Positions 39,001 through 50,781 of a DNA stretch of 64,000 nucleotides are shown here, one piece after another (positions within the stretch are counted from its first letter, which is position 1; every line of letters begins with the position of its first letter). The notes below the pieces were generated by a model. It did no database searches. It was not told the DNA's origin and saw nothing but the letters and a program-made list of their open reading frames with translations. Origin of the DNA: Paralichthys olivaceus (lineage: Eukaryota > Chordata > Actinopteri > Pleuronectiformes > Paralichthyidae); contig NC_091111.1 in the NCBI RefSeq assembly GCF_024713975.1, positions 20,170,001-20,234,000 on the forward strand, read 5' to 3'. The position numbers and the translations under genes were made by a program.

Positions 39001-42000
39001 AGACTGGGGGGGCAGCGCTGCAGCTGATTGGCTGAGCTGTTGGCAAGGGGAGGAGGGAGGGAGGGCGGATGTGTTGCTGCACTCTGATTGGCTGGTACCA
39101 AGCCCAGGGGCTGATGGGAGATTTCAGTGCAGCGTTTCTCCTCTTTTTCTTTCCTCCTGTCCTCCTCCACTCATCCTCTGTTTCCTCTCCTTCCTGTTTC
39201 CTCATTCCTTTCTTCCTCGCTCCTCCTCAGTTTCCTCTGCTCACTTCTTCTTCTTGTCTCCTCTTTGTCCTTACTCCTCATCCTCATGTCGCCTCCTCTC
39301 TCTCATGTTTTCCCTTCGTTCGCCTCCATGAGTTAATTATCTCTGAATCCAGACACCAGTTTTTCTGTCTGAGTGAGACCTCGTCTTATGTGGTTCTTGA
39401 CATTGGAGAGGGAATCGAACCGTATAATGACTTTGACCACATTACAGCTGAACACCTGAGAAGAGAGGATGTGTTCAGGGACCACGTTTATCAGGTGGAA
39501 ATGTTGTCGGTCCACATTTTAATTGTTTTCACCCGAGTGTGAAAATGTCCAGAGACACTGACTCAGACATTTGTTCTCACATACAGAACCTCCAGAACAC
39601 GTCAGGAACATGTCAGGAACACATCAGGAACATGTCAGGAACATGTCAGGAACACGTCAGGAACACGTCAGGAACACGTCAGGAACACAAATCATTTAAA
39701 TAATGATTTAATTTAAAACTTGAAACATCAATAAAAACTAATATGTGGAAACTGTTCCTGAGTAAAGTCGCTGCATCAGGTGTTTAACCCGTCGTCGTCT
39801 GTGTTTCAGGATCTGTCCGGCTCCATCGACGATTTGCCGACCGGCACAGAGGCAGCGGTGAGTTCAGGGGCGTCAGGATCCGGAAACACTCAGGGTGACC
39901 AGGGGACTCCGGCCCGTTCTCCTTTCTCTCCACACGCATCGCCCCGACACCCACCGTCACTCCGCACCGGGCCCTCGCCATCCCCTTCACCATCCCCCGC
40001 TGGGTCTAGCAGCCAATCGCGCTCCGGGCCTCTGTCTCCAGCCACCAGTGGACCAGGTAGGATGGTGATGATGATTTGACTGAGAAATAAGTCGGGAAGG
40101 TTTTGTGTTATTTTGCTTTTATTCTGAAGTCTTTATTATTTATTGTTATATTTTTTAAACAATAAAGAAAAAGTTAAAAAATCTAAATTGATCAAATAGT
40201 TTTTACAGAATCAGAATCTAAAAACAAGAATTTAAACAAGTGAATGAATAAATCTTAGTACAAATATCAAACACCTCATGGTTCTGTGGAGTTTTTACTT
40301 TTTATTTAAAGATTTCCTTTATTCTAATTTAAATGATTTCATTTAGGAGTTTCAAGTGATTTCTGAAAGTATACAAACCTCAAACTGTTCAGAAGCTACA
40401 ACAGAAAACATTCAGGACATTTTTAAGAGAGTAATTCGATCCAGAAGTTACAGAAGAACCACGTCGGACCGACACAGCTCAGCTGGATGCAGTGACATTA
40501 ACACATGGTCTGTCTGTCAGGAGCTCAGCTGACCCCCCAGATCCCCGGGACTGATGTCGGTTCTCATTCCTCCCAGTCGCCCATGACGCAGGACAGAGGT
40601 AACGTGTGCGTGTGTGTGTGTCAGGGCTAGAATTAGCTTTAGGTTGGAGTTAGTCTACTAAGTGTGCTAATGAGTGTCCTCGCTAAGACAGAAGTACAAA
40701 CGTCTCTGTCTCTCCTCAGACAAACAGTCTCATTGATCTCGTTATTATTATTTCGATGCTGTTGGATCATGAACGCAGATCGTTCCGGTCACTCCTGATA
40801 TTTAGAGTCAGACTAAACTGAGAAGTCTGAAGGTCTGAAACAAACAAGGTGTGAAAGACGTCCCACCTCTCTGTGTTTTGTTCAGGTTTTTCTACGTCCC
40901 TGCAGCGGAGCACCCCGGGGCCTCAGTTTGGCCCCCAGCAGTCAGCTCCACCTATCTCCCCTCACCCAGCACTGGGGGGGCCTATGCACCACGACTCGTA
41001 CCAGCAGGGCAGCTCATACGTCCAGTATGGCCCCCCAGGTACAATCTGCTCAAACTTAGATAACAGTGAGGTAGTGAACTTCTTGTCTGATGTCTCGTGT
41101 CATGCCTCATTCCTCAGGTAACTACCCCCACCCCCCCAACTATGGCGGAGCCCCCAGCGCCAACTACAGCGGCCCGGGCTTAGCTAACAGCCTGGGGTTG
41201 AATGCCAGCAGTCCGGTGCACGGTCAGGGCCCCTCTACGCCAGCAGGTCGTGGCCCTGGACCCAGCGCTGGGGGGCGACCTTACCCTGCTGGAGGGAGCT
41301 CCATGGCCCCCACCTCACCGGGTATGCCACAGCCTGCCGGTCAGGGATTGAGGCCTCCGGTGGCCAACACCAACCGCAAAACTCCAGAAGTCGGCAGGTC
41401 CGGTGCCAACTCCTCGTCCACCACTCAGAGCAGGTGAGTCCTGACAGAGACCCCGCCCATCTCCTGAAACATGGGGAGAATCAAACAGCTGCAGGAAACT
41501 GATGTTTAAAGACACAGCGTGGAGTTTCCACAGCTGAGGTTCACAAAACATGTTGAACACTTTCCTTCCTCGTCAAACAGAGAATCAGAAAAGTGTCGTC
41601 AGTTGATGAGTGAAGTTTTCTGCAGCTGCTCAATATTAAAGTTTTTGTCGCCTCCGTCCTTCCAGGCCTCCGTTCACCCGTTCACCCGTCTGCCACAACA
41701 ACTCTTGGCCGGGGAGTCGACCCATCCCTCCTACTTCTCACCCCTCCCAGCATCCTCACCCCCACCACCACCACCACCATCCTCCTCCTCCTCCTCCTCC
41801 TCCTCACCCTTCTCACGACTCCCTGCAGGGCACCAATGCTGTGCAGACCCCCTCTGAGAATTATGGGTAGGTTTGGTACCAGAGTCTGCCAGATGCAGAA
41901 ACGCGGCTTTGTCGTAAATTGAACTTGAAACAGCTGTGGTGCGACTTCTCAAAAATGAGAAGCTACAGCTGATGTCAGATTGATTTGTGATGAAGCCGTC

Positions 42001-45000
42001 TGACGAGCATGTGTCAGGCTCTGCTGCACAATGAAGGGTCATGGTTTCATAACCAGACGTCTTCCCGTCACCTGACTGCTCCTGTGCCTTCGGAAGCTGC
42101 TGCTGATGTGGAACTAACTTCTTTGTGTGTCCTCAGCTGCTTAAACTGAATTTAAACTCATCTGTGAAACCTGCTCATTGACAAAAACAGAACGGTGTCT
42201 ATCTTCAGCATTTATTCATGAATCAATATCTCAGCTTCTATCTTCCACTGAGAGAAGATGAGACTCACATCACAGAGGTCAAACCTCCACCAAGGTCCGA
42301 GAGTAAACAGACATTGATTGTTATATTCAAGTTAATATTGGTTCCTTCAGGTCCTGAGACAGACGCTCTCCTCTTCCTCCTCAGTGTAACCTCCTGCATG
42401 TGAGCTGCAACATCGCCCACTGATTTCATCTGATAGTTATTAAACCCATTTTCTCTTCTGTGGTGCTCAGGCATGGCAGCTACCCGGGCATGGCACCGAT
42501 GAGAGGAATGGGCCCTGGAGGCCTCACAGGTTCCTACAGCCAGCAACCAGGCAGTAACTCTGAGAGGAGGACACCACAGGGGCCCCCCTACCACAGCCCA
42601 CCCTCAGGTAGGACCATCGATTCCAATGAGTTGAAGCGAGTTTTCACCGTGGTTGGATTATTCCTGATAAACTGCTTTAACTGCTTGATCTGTTATCTTT
42701 TGACCTTTCAGGCCCCGTGATGATGGAGGAGATGCTCGCTCATCCAGACGCCAAGCAGAGGCTTGAGCTCAGCAAAGAGGCCGTTTGTCCAACCTCCGAA
42801 CCTCCCAAAGCCAAGGTGTGTCCTTTGGCTTTGTTGACCAGTCACGTGAATGTTAACGGCACTGAAGCTGAAATCTGAGCAGGTTTGATTCCTGTTGTCT
42901 GAGCTCAGCTGATGTGTTGTGTCCTTGTGTTGCTGCTCATCACAGTCGACGACAGTGGTGACCACGTGGTTTTCAGTGTCTGTGACCCTCGTCTTCACTC
43001 GATAATGATAACCAGTTTTAACCAGCATGAACCAGATGATTTTTTCTTCTCCTCCTGATTGATGTGTTGCTCAGTTCTCTCTCAGCTGCAGCTCCTCCTC
43101 GTTATGAACAGTCGACCTTGATCACAGTCGCCACAGATCTGTGTGTGGCGGCCTCAGTTCGTCGATGGGTTACGACAGCGTCATGTTCGTCCTCAGCTCA
43201 GACTCTTCAGCTCATGATGATCGTTTTTAACACTTTGTTCAGTTTGCTCGACACTAGTTTTGATCTGGAATGATTTTTCTGTTTATCAGCGACTGAAGTG
43301 ATTTAAACTTCATTTAAAAAGCAACAGACACGTTCACATTAAAGAGACAGGAGTGAAGTGTCAATCTGTTTATATTAAAGAACGTATGTGTGTGTTTTAC
43401 ACGACGTGCTGCGGAGGCTAGTGTTTAATGGGCGTGGCCAGGTTAGTTAGCCATGCCCCCATTTCGTTTCCACCAGTGTGTGTCAGCTGAAGGTTGCAGG
43501 TGATGAGGTATCGCTGACCGGGCTCTCTGTGGGTTTGTCTCCAGAAGCCCAGCGTGGCGACCATGACCAATGAGAAGATCGACCGGCTGTATGAGATGGG
43601 CTCTGAGGCGGAGCGGAGGCTGTGGGTCGACCGCTACCTCTCCTTCATGGAGGACAGGGGGACGCCTGTCCCAAACCTGCCCGCCGTCGGAAAGAAGCCG
43701 CTGGACCTGTGCAAACTCTACCTGACTGTCAGAGAGATAGGAGGCCTCGCCATGGTGAGACCACGAGTCAACTTTCATTCTCCATCGTCATTTTCTCGTC
43801 CTTCACTGAAGCTCAAACATGAACTTCAGTGAAAAACTTGAATCCTGTTCTGATTCTCACAGAAAACAAAAGTATGTATGAATAAGTTTTCCTCCTGTCG
43901 GTCGAACTGCGTCTCAGCGGTTTTTGATTCTGGATAAATTTTATATGTGAATCTTTGTCGTCTCTCAGGTGAATAAGAACAAGAAGTGGAGGGAGTTATC
44001 GTCACTGTTGAACGTGGGGACGTCCAGCAGCTCGGCCAGCTCTCTGAAGAAACAGTACATCCAGTACCTGTTCACCTACGAGTGTAAGGTGGAGCGCGGA
44101 GAGGAGCCTCCACCTGAGGCCCTGGGGCCCGTCGGAGACGCCAAGAAACTTCCATCACTCCAGACCAAGATCCAGCCACCCTCCCCAGGTAAGAGGTCAC
44201 CTGTTCTCTGTTTGGAATTGACCACTACAGGAACTGAGCACCTGATTTACCTGAGAGGTTGTAGATGAACTCAACATACAAGTGTATCAAGGTGGACAAC
44301 ACATGCACCTAAAATAAGAAAAATATTACGGGGGACCGTACATGTACTAAAAACTTGAAGTGTCCCCACAAAAAACAAGTTGTTGTGCAATTTATTTTTA
44401 AATTTAAGCATCAAACACATTGAACACAATCATTTCTGATTTCCAGCCTTTGTACGTCCATAGACCTGCTGTGTCCATGTATGAACAAATGTAAACAACA
44501 GTGTCCCGCGTGTCCGTTCTGTCCATCTGTGTTCATTAACTGTTCAACATCAACAGTGAACAGAAGATTCTTCAGTCCTTCTTTATACTCAGTATTCAGT
44601 ATCATACCAAAACATGATGAAGTACTTCACAGAGTAGGAGCTTACTCAGAAGAGTGGACACGTGTCTTTATAAAAAACCCAAACACTATAAGTGAAACAA
44701 GCAGTTTTGTTTAAAAGTCATTCAGTCGTTGATTTGACGTTTGTGTCCATCGCTGCTCCTGATCCGCCTCCATGTTCTAGAGCTTTCTGATGAACTGCTG
44801 TTAAGTTACATGATGACACGGAACCCTTGTTCTCAGCAGGTTTTCTGTCTGGTCTGTATCTCTGCAGCCAACTCGGGCTCCCTGCAGGGCCCCAACACCC
44901 CTCAGTCCAGCAGCAGCTCCCTGACCGAGGCCCCCGGAGATCTGAAGCCCCCGACCCCTGCCTCTACCCCGCACAGCCAGATGGGCCCCCAGCCTGGAAG

Positions 45001-46899
45001 CAGGTAGGGAAGGGGCCAAAATCACCTGGTGAAACGAAATGATTTGACGTGATGCGACTTCACTCAGAAATCCCTATCTCTCAGGACCATGGGAGGAGTG
45101 AGCGTCCAGGACCCGTTCTCTGAAGGCAACGATCCAGCCTTCCACAATAAGCGAGGTCCTGGACCCGGCAGCGCCCCCTACCGGCAGGGAGGAGGTCCAA
45201 CAGACCCTTCTTTGAGGATGCAGTACGATGCCAACAGAGACCCGTATGGACCAAGAAAAGGTGCCTGATGATGTTTAACACAAACAGGAACCACCTAATG
45301 TCTTCATTTGAAATGGAACAAACCAAAAATGTTTCCATTTAAAATCATTTATCAGTTACTGAAGAAAAAGTCCCGTTTTCTACCTGCTCCTCTGCAGGTC
45401 CAGGGCCCGGCGAGGCCTTTGGTCCTGGTCAGATGCCCAGCAGTGCAATGAAGGACATGTACACACGCGGGCCCCCCTCCAGGCCCCTGACAGGGATGGG
45501 CCCCAGACCACAGTATCCGTACGGCCCTGGATATGAGCGGAGGTAAACAAAAAAAGACTCGTGAAGACGTCTTTTCCTTTTTGCTTTATTAATTGATGAG
45601 CCTGCAGACGACACAGTGTGAGGTCCATTGGGGGAAATGACGTTTGTAGGTACTTGTGGGTGTTTTCTTAAACATGCTACACTCTTTTGTGCGTTTGTTT
45701 CCTGCAGGCTGGACCATGTGATGGGGCCAGATGGAGGTATGGCGCCCCCCAGTGGTCAGAACAACATGGGTCCGACTGGAAATGAGGCCGGCATGTACCG
45801 GACTAACAGATACCCCCATCAGAGGTGAGAGCTCTTTGTTTTTATGTCCATGGGTTCTGATATTCTGTCTCGTGGAAATAATGTTTGACTGGATCTTTGC
45901 GGACTCTTTGTCTTCAGGCATGGACATGATGGCTACGGGCAGCAGTATCCTCACAGCGTGGCCTACAGTTCCCATCAGCCCCTGTACCCTCAGCAGCAGG
46001 TGAGTGCTCTGCTCTGCCAGTAAAGGAAACATTCAGAAACATGTGAGGTCACATCCGGATGTTAAATCTGTAATTGTTAGCGTGAGGACGAGCCGACTCT
46101 TCTCTCTTTGGCTCTGCAGGGCTACAAGCGTCCGACGGAGGGGATGTATCCTCCCTCCAAGCGTCATGAGGGGGAGGGATTTAGCGTGCAGCAATATGGC
46201 TCTCAGCAGCCCGACATGTTTGGCCCCTCCTATGGGGGAGGAGGCGGGGGTTACATAGGCCCAGAGCGGCGGCCGATCCAGGGCCAGTACCCGTATCCTT
46301 ACAGCCGGGATCGCCAGGCCCCTCCACAGCATGGCATGATGGGCTCAGGACCACCATCGCTGTCCAGGGGCCCAGGGGAGGGGCCACAGACCAGCATGTG
46401 GCACCCCGGGACAGACATGGGCTACACACACAGTCGGCAGGTCCAGGGGCCCCCCTACCCTGGCATCAGCCGAGGGGACAACCAGGACACCCAGTGGCCC
46501 CCTGGGCCCCTCGACCAGCACCAGCCACCCTACCCCCCCCACTCATCCTCCTCTTCATCCATGCCATCCAGACACCCCCCCTCCTCCTTCCAGGCAAGTG
46601 CCACTGTCCCTAACCATGTGACCTGCTCCCTAAGCCCCTCCTCCTCCTTCTCCCGGCCAATGGGAGCCTCTCTGTCTCTAAACAGCGCCCCCTACCTGCC
46701 CTCTATGAAGAAGCCAGGGCTCCCTGGTGTCCCCCCAATCCCACTCCCCACTCAGGGCCTCCCCCTCATCAACAGAGAGGTCAGCTTCCCCCCCGGCTCC
46801 ATGGAGGCCACCGCCCCCAACCTGAAGCCAAGACGCCAACTCACCGCCAAGGACACAGGTCAGAGAGACGCGCACACACACGCGCACACACGCACACGC

Positions 46900-46948
<49 letters not shown>

Positions 46949-47402
46949 GTTGTCGGTGTTGATTTTAATTCATCCTATCAGGAACCCCGGAGGCATGGCG
47001 GGTGATGATGTCACTGAAGTCTGGCCTATTAGCAGAGAGCAGCTGGGCTCTGGACACCATCAACATCTTGCTGTATGACGACAGCACCGTCGACTCCTTC
47101 AGCCTCACACAGGTCAGACAGCCAGGCCTGTGATTGGTCAGTGTGGGATGATGACGTCATGATGGCGTCATCACAACAAACTGACACGACTGAGTACAAC
47201 ACTGCCCCCCAGAGGTGGTTAGTCTCAGTACAACTAACTGAAACAAATTTCCTCCTCTCTTCCTCCTCTCTTCCTCCTCCTCCTCCTCCTCTTCCTCCTC
47301 CTCCTCCTCCTCTCTTCCTCCTCCTCTTCCTCCTCCTCCTCCTCCTCTCTTCCTCCTCTTCCTCCTCTCTTCCTCCTCCTCCTCTTCCTCCTCTCTTCCT
47401 CC

Positions 47403-47437
<35 letters not shown>

Positions 47438-49336
47438 CTCCTCCTCTTCTCTTCTTGCAGCTTCCTGGTTTCCTGGAGCTCATTGTGGAGTTTTACCGCC
47501 GCTGCCTCATCCAGATCTTTGGTATCCTGGAGAACTACGAGGTGGGAGCTGAAGGCCAGAGGACCCTGCTGGGGCCCCTGCCCAACCCACTTACAGAGGA
47601 GGAGGTGCTAAAGGAGCCTCCAGCTGCCGCATCCCAATGCAACAGCCAATCAGGAGAGGAGCAGGAGATACAGAGGAGGTCAACGGAGGAGATGTCACCA
47701 CTACTCACTACTACTCCCACCATCATCGATGAGGACACTGAACCGGCCGTCAAGCAGGTGAAGGTGAAGGAGGAGCAAGCAGAGCCCCGCCCCCAACAGG
47801 CCAGCAAGTATGACAAGCTGCCAATTAGAGTGGAGGAGAGTGGGGAGGAGTGGGAGGAGATGGAGGGGCGCTGGGCTGAGCTCAGCCGACCCGCTGGCTT
47901 CATCAGCGGCCTCCTGCACTGGAAGGCTGGGGGAGGAGACTCCACCGCTCACATCCAGACGCACTTTGAACCCTGCACATTTAACTCCACCCCCCCAAAC
48001 CCAGTTCAGAGGAGGGGAGGGGCGGACGTGAGGGAGGAGGAGGCAGATGAGGAGCTTGAGGAGGAAACATCATCTGAAACACAACAAGGTGACGTTTTTT
48101 ATCTTCTGTACATTTGCCTCGTTTATATTCGATGAAATATTCATATCATCATTTCTGCAGATGTTGATGATTCATCAATAACGAATTCATATTATTGATA
48201 GTTTGACTGAATCACTAGATCTGCAGTTCTGTTGTTTCACCACTAGCTGGTGCATCGGTTTTAATTCTCAGGTTCTAAACTTCCCTCCTTATGTTCTGCC
48301 GTCAGAGGTCATAGGTCAGAGGTCGCCAGCTCAGAGTCCCATCAGCCACCTGGAGGATGAGCCTCGTTGCTGGGACAAGGTGCCGCTGTCCACTGCTGAG
48401 TCCTGGCAGGACTCTTTGGCCAAACGCTGCATCTGCATCTCTAACATTTTGCGCGGCCTCTCCTTCGTCCCTGGCAATGACGCCGACATGTCGCAGCACC
48501 CCGGCCTGGTGCTGATCCTGGGCAGACTGGTGCTGCTGTACCACCACCACCCCCACAGGAAACCGACGCCGCCCACCTACCAGCGGGAGGACAAGCAGGG
48601 TCTGGCGTGCAGCTGTGACGAGTGGAGGTGGGACTGTCTGGCTACGCTCAGGGAGAATACGCTGGTGACGCTGGCAAACATCTCGGGCCAGCTGGACCTG
48701 TCGCTGTACCCCGAGAGCATCTGTCTGCCCATCCTGGACGGGCTGCTTCACTGGATGGTTTGTCCGTCCGCCGAAGCCCAGGACCCGTTCAGCTCAGCGG
48801 GCGGCTTCTCCTCGCTCACCCCTCAGAGACTGGTGCTGGAGTGTCTGTGCAAGCTGAGCATCCAGGACTCCAATGTGGACCTGCTGCTCGCCACGCCGCC
48901 TTTCAGCCGCCAGCAGAAGCTCTTTGCCACGCTGGTGCGCCTTGTAGGTGAGAGGAAGAGTCAGGTGTGTCGAGAGATGGCGGTGGCCGTCCTGTCTCAC
49001 CTGGTGCAGGGCGACTCGACAGCGGCGATGGCCGTCACCCGGCAGAAGGGCAGTGTGGGAACTCTCATCGGCTTCCTAGAGGACAGTTTGGCCGTGGCTC
49101 AGTACCAGCAGAGTCCACACAGCCTGCTGCACGCCGCCACGCCGCCGGAGCCGCCCAGCATCAACATGATGTGTCGCGCCGCCAAGGCGCTGCTGGCCAT
49201 GGCGAAGGTGGAGGAGAACCGGACGGAGTTTGTTCTGTACGAGAGCCGGCTGCTGGACATCTCCCTGTCAGCCGCCCTCAACTCCTCGGTGGCGGCCATC
49301 ATGTGTGAAGTAATGTTTAAAATCGGCCACTCGTGA
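34061..49336 (+). CDS. arid1b: ARID1B, SWI/SNF (BAF) chromatin-remodelling subunit
   Basis: DNA-binding scaffold subunit of nuclear BAF complexes. CDS exons: 34061-34720, 36361-36561, 37267-37410, 37620-37733, 39810-40056, 40521-40598, 40886-41038, 41118-41433, 41666-41866, 42471-42607, 42712-42815, 43545-43754, 43969-44188, 44868-45003, 45085-45260, 45398-45542, 45708-45824, 45918-45999, 46120-46858, 46982-47112, 47461-48088, 48306-49336; 1989 aa, phases closed. A Gly/Pro/Gln/Ser-rich disordered N half precedes the ARID domain (about 795-905: [40 protein letters not shown]). The conserved C-terminal BAF250 region runs from [20 protein letters not shown] to the stop and includes [20 protein letters not shown]. 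Start chosen as the first ATG in the open frame; human ARID1B has a longer poly-His/Gln N-terminus that is absent here. Exon 41666-41866 holds His6 followed by Pro8. Phrases such as FNHYYGRGG and [10 protein letters not shown] favour ARID1B over ARID1A. Confidence 0.95.
35655..35790 (-). repeat. Dispersed repeat family A, inverted copy
   Basis: Reverse strand reads GTCCAGAGACACTGACTCAG, then TTGTTCTCACACACAGAAC and a tail of GAGGAACATGT units, in arid1b intron 1. Confidence 0.8.
37093..37170 (-). repeat. Dispersed repeat family A, partial inverted copy
   Basis: Reverse strand shares GTTCAGACTCGTTCACAACA with copy 1 at 18629, then GGAACATGTGGGGAACAT. In arid1b intron 2. Confidence 0.7.
38160..39320 (+). 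other. Strand-asymmetric block in arid1b intron 4
   Basis: A pyrimidine-rich tract (about 38160-38370), a purine-rich tract (about 38700-38950) and a second pyrimidine-rich tract (about 39125-39310) surround a GC-rich island at 38990-39125. The island carries two inverted CCAAT boxes (ATTGG at 39027-39031 and 39087-39091) and G-rich stretches. Confidence 0.6.
39541..39690 (+). repeat. Dispersed repeat family A, copy with tail array
   Basis: Carries GTCCAGAGACACTGACTCAG and TTGTTCTCACATACAGAACC, then about ten units of ACGTCAGGAAC / ATGTCAGGAAC. Lies 120 bp upstream of arid1b exon 39810-40056. Confidence 0.85.
46868..46946 (+). repeat. (CA)n with CG interruptions in arid1b intron 19
   Basis: Starts about 10 bp after the donor of exon 46120-46858 and fills most of the 123-bp intron. 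Confidence 0.9.
47249..47457 (+). repeat. (TCC)n/(TTCC)n array forming a polypyrimidine tract
   Basis: About 210 bp almost purely pyrimidine, ending in TTGCAG, the acceptor of arid1b exon 47461-48088. Confidence 0.95.
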
Positions 49337-49906
49337 CACAGCACCGCCAAGGATCAAGCTCCGCCCACGTGACGAACTGGCTCCGACTATATTTTTATTT
49401 AAAGAACAGAAACATTTACGTACAAATGAATAGAATCTATAAAGTTCCTCTGCTCCATCCACAAATGTTTTTAAGTCATTTTAATACAAAAATATTTAAT
49501 ACGTGTTTTTTATTTTTTATTCTTTTGTCAGTTTGTTGTGTTTTTGGTTTTAACCAAAGTTTCACGGTGGAGAAATCTCGGGTTCCGGCTCCTGGTGAAC
49601 GGAAGTGGTTGTTTCTTTCTTTTTGTGGGCGGGGTTTGTTAGATATGGGGGCGGGTTCGGATTATTTAAGTTGTGACACGTGTTGTAGATAACACGTCTT
49701 TTCTCACGTGTGACGCAGGAAACGCTGACGTTCACTCTTGTACTTTGTTCTGCTGCAACAGGTTTGTGTTAATGTGAAAATTGGAGCGTCAGTATTTTAC
49801 AAACCACAGCAGTATGGGGGGGGGGGGGGGTTCACTTCCTGTTTTTTAAGAACTTTTTCCGTCTCCACCGTCGTCATCCTGTAAATAGAAAATGCACATC
49901 GGAGCT

Positions 49907-49922
49907 CCAGCAGGGGGCGACA
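49907..49922 (+). promoter_or_regulatory. CTCF-like motif in arid1b 3' region
   Basis: CCAGCAGGGGGCGACA, same orientation as the motif at 33089-33104. Confidence 0.4.
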
Positions 49923-50188
49923 CCTGGTGATGTCATTTCTAATCACAGCTCTGCTCACGTGAACGTTTGGTTTCTCTTCAGCTGGAGAAGATTTTCAGAA
50001 GGTTTGATGGAGTCTGGTGTGGAAGGGTGCGTTTGATTAGAGAGACTGTGTACAGGAGGTGGGGCGGGTGGGGACTCTGCTCATCATGTTGCTAACTGAC
50101 AACTTCAGAAACATTATTACAAATATAAAGAGAGAAAAAGAAAATGTCTGAATGTCTCGTTTGATTTGACTGAGATCTTTACATGTTG

Positions 50189-50194
50189 AATAAA
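50189..50194 (+). terminator. Poly(A) signal of arid1b
   Basis: AATAAA about 850 bp after the stop, the first clear hexamer in the 3' region. The intervening sequence has no exon and a poly-G run near 49816. Confidence 0.6.
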
Positions 50195-50781
50195 CGCACG
50201 TGAACGTATCGTGAGCATCTTGAACGCAGCTCTGGACTCGTTTCATCGAACATATGGAACGGTTCAAAAATATCCGATTTATTTGAACTAGTGAACTAAA
50301 CATGTTAACGTTTCATCTCATTCATCAATTTCTCGTGATTCTGAGCCATTTGGCCATTTTCAGTTGGGATACGGAAAATTAGACGCTTCACAAGGACGAT
50401 ACTATGATAAGTTCAGAGCCTGTGGTTTATTCACACCTGAGGGTAAAAAGGCAAATATGGATGAATTCATATTTTATTATGTCATAATATTAACACCATA
50501 AAATCAGTTCTGACTCACCAAAGTTTTCCATCGACTTGAATCTTGATTTTAGTAAAACTGATTTAAATAAAATAAATAAAGAGTCTGAGGAAAAACCTCT
50601 GAACCCAGAAGTGGGTGGAGCTCGAACAGCTTCAACTGGAACCAGGACAGAGACCAGGACCGGGACTGAAACCAGGACAGAGACCAGGACCGGGACTGAA
50701 CTGCTGAACTCTGATGACAAACAGCTGCTGAGTGTCGTTGATATTTTAAATCTCATTTGATTGGTCGTCAGCAGGATGACG
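50195..50781. other. Spacer between convergent arid1b and tmem242
   Basis: Probably includes the tmem242 3' UTR. Reverse poly(A) hexamers (TTTATT on this strand) occur near 50426 and 50472. 50640-50702 holds a direct repeat of about 30 bp (GACAGAGACCAGGACCGGGA). Confidence 0.45.
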
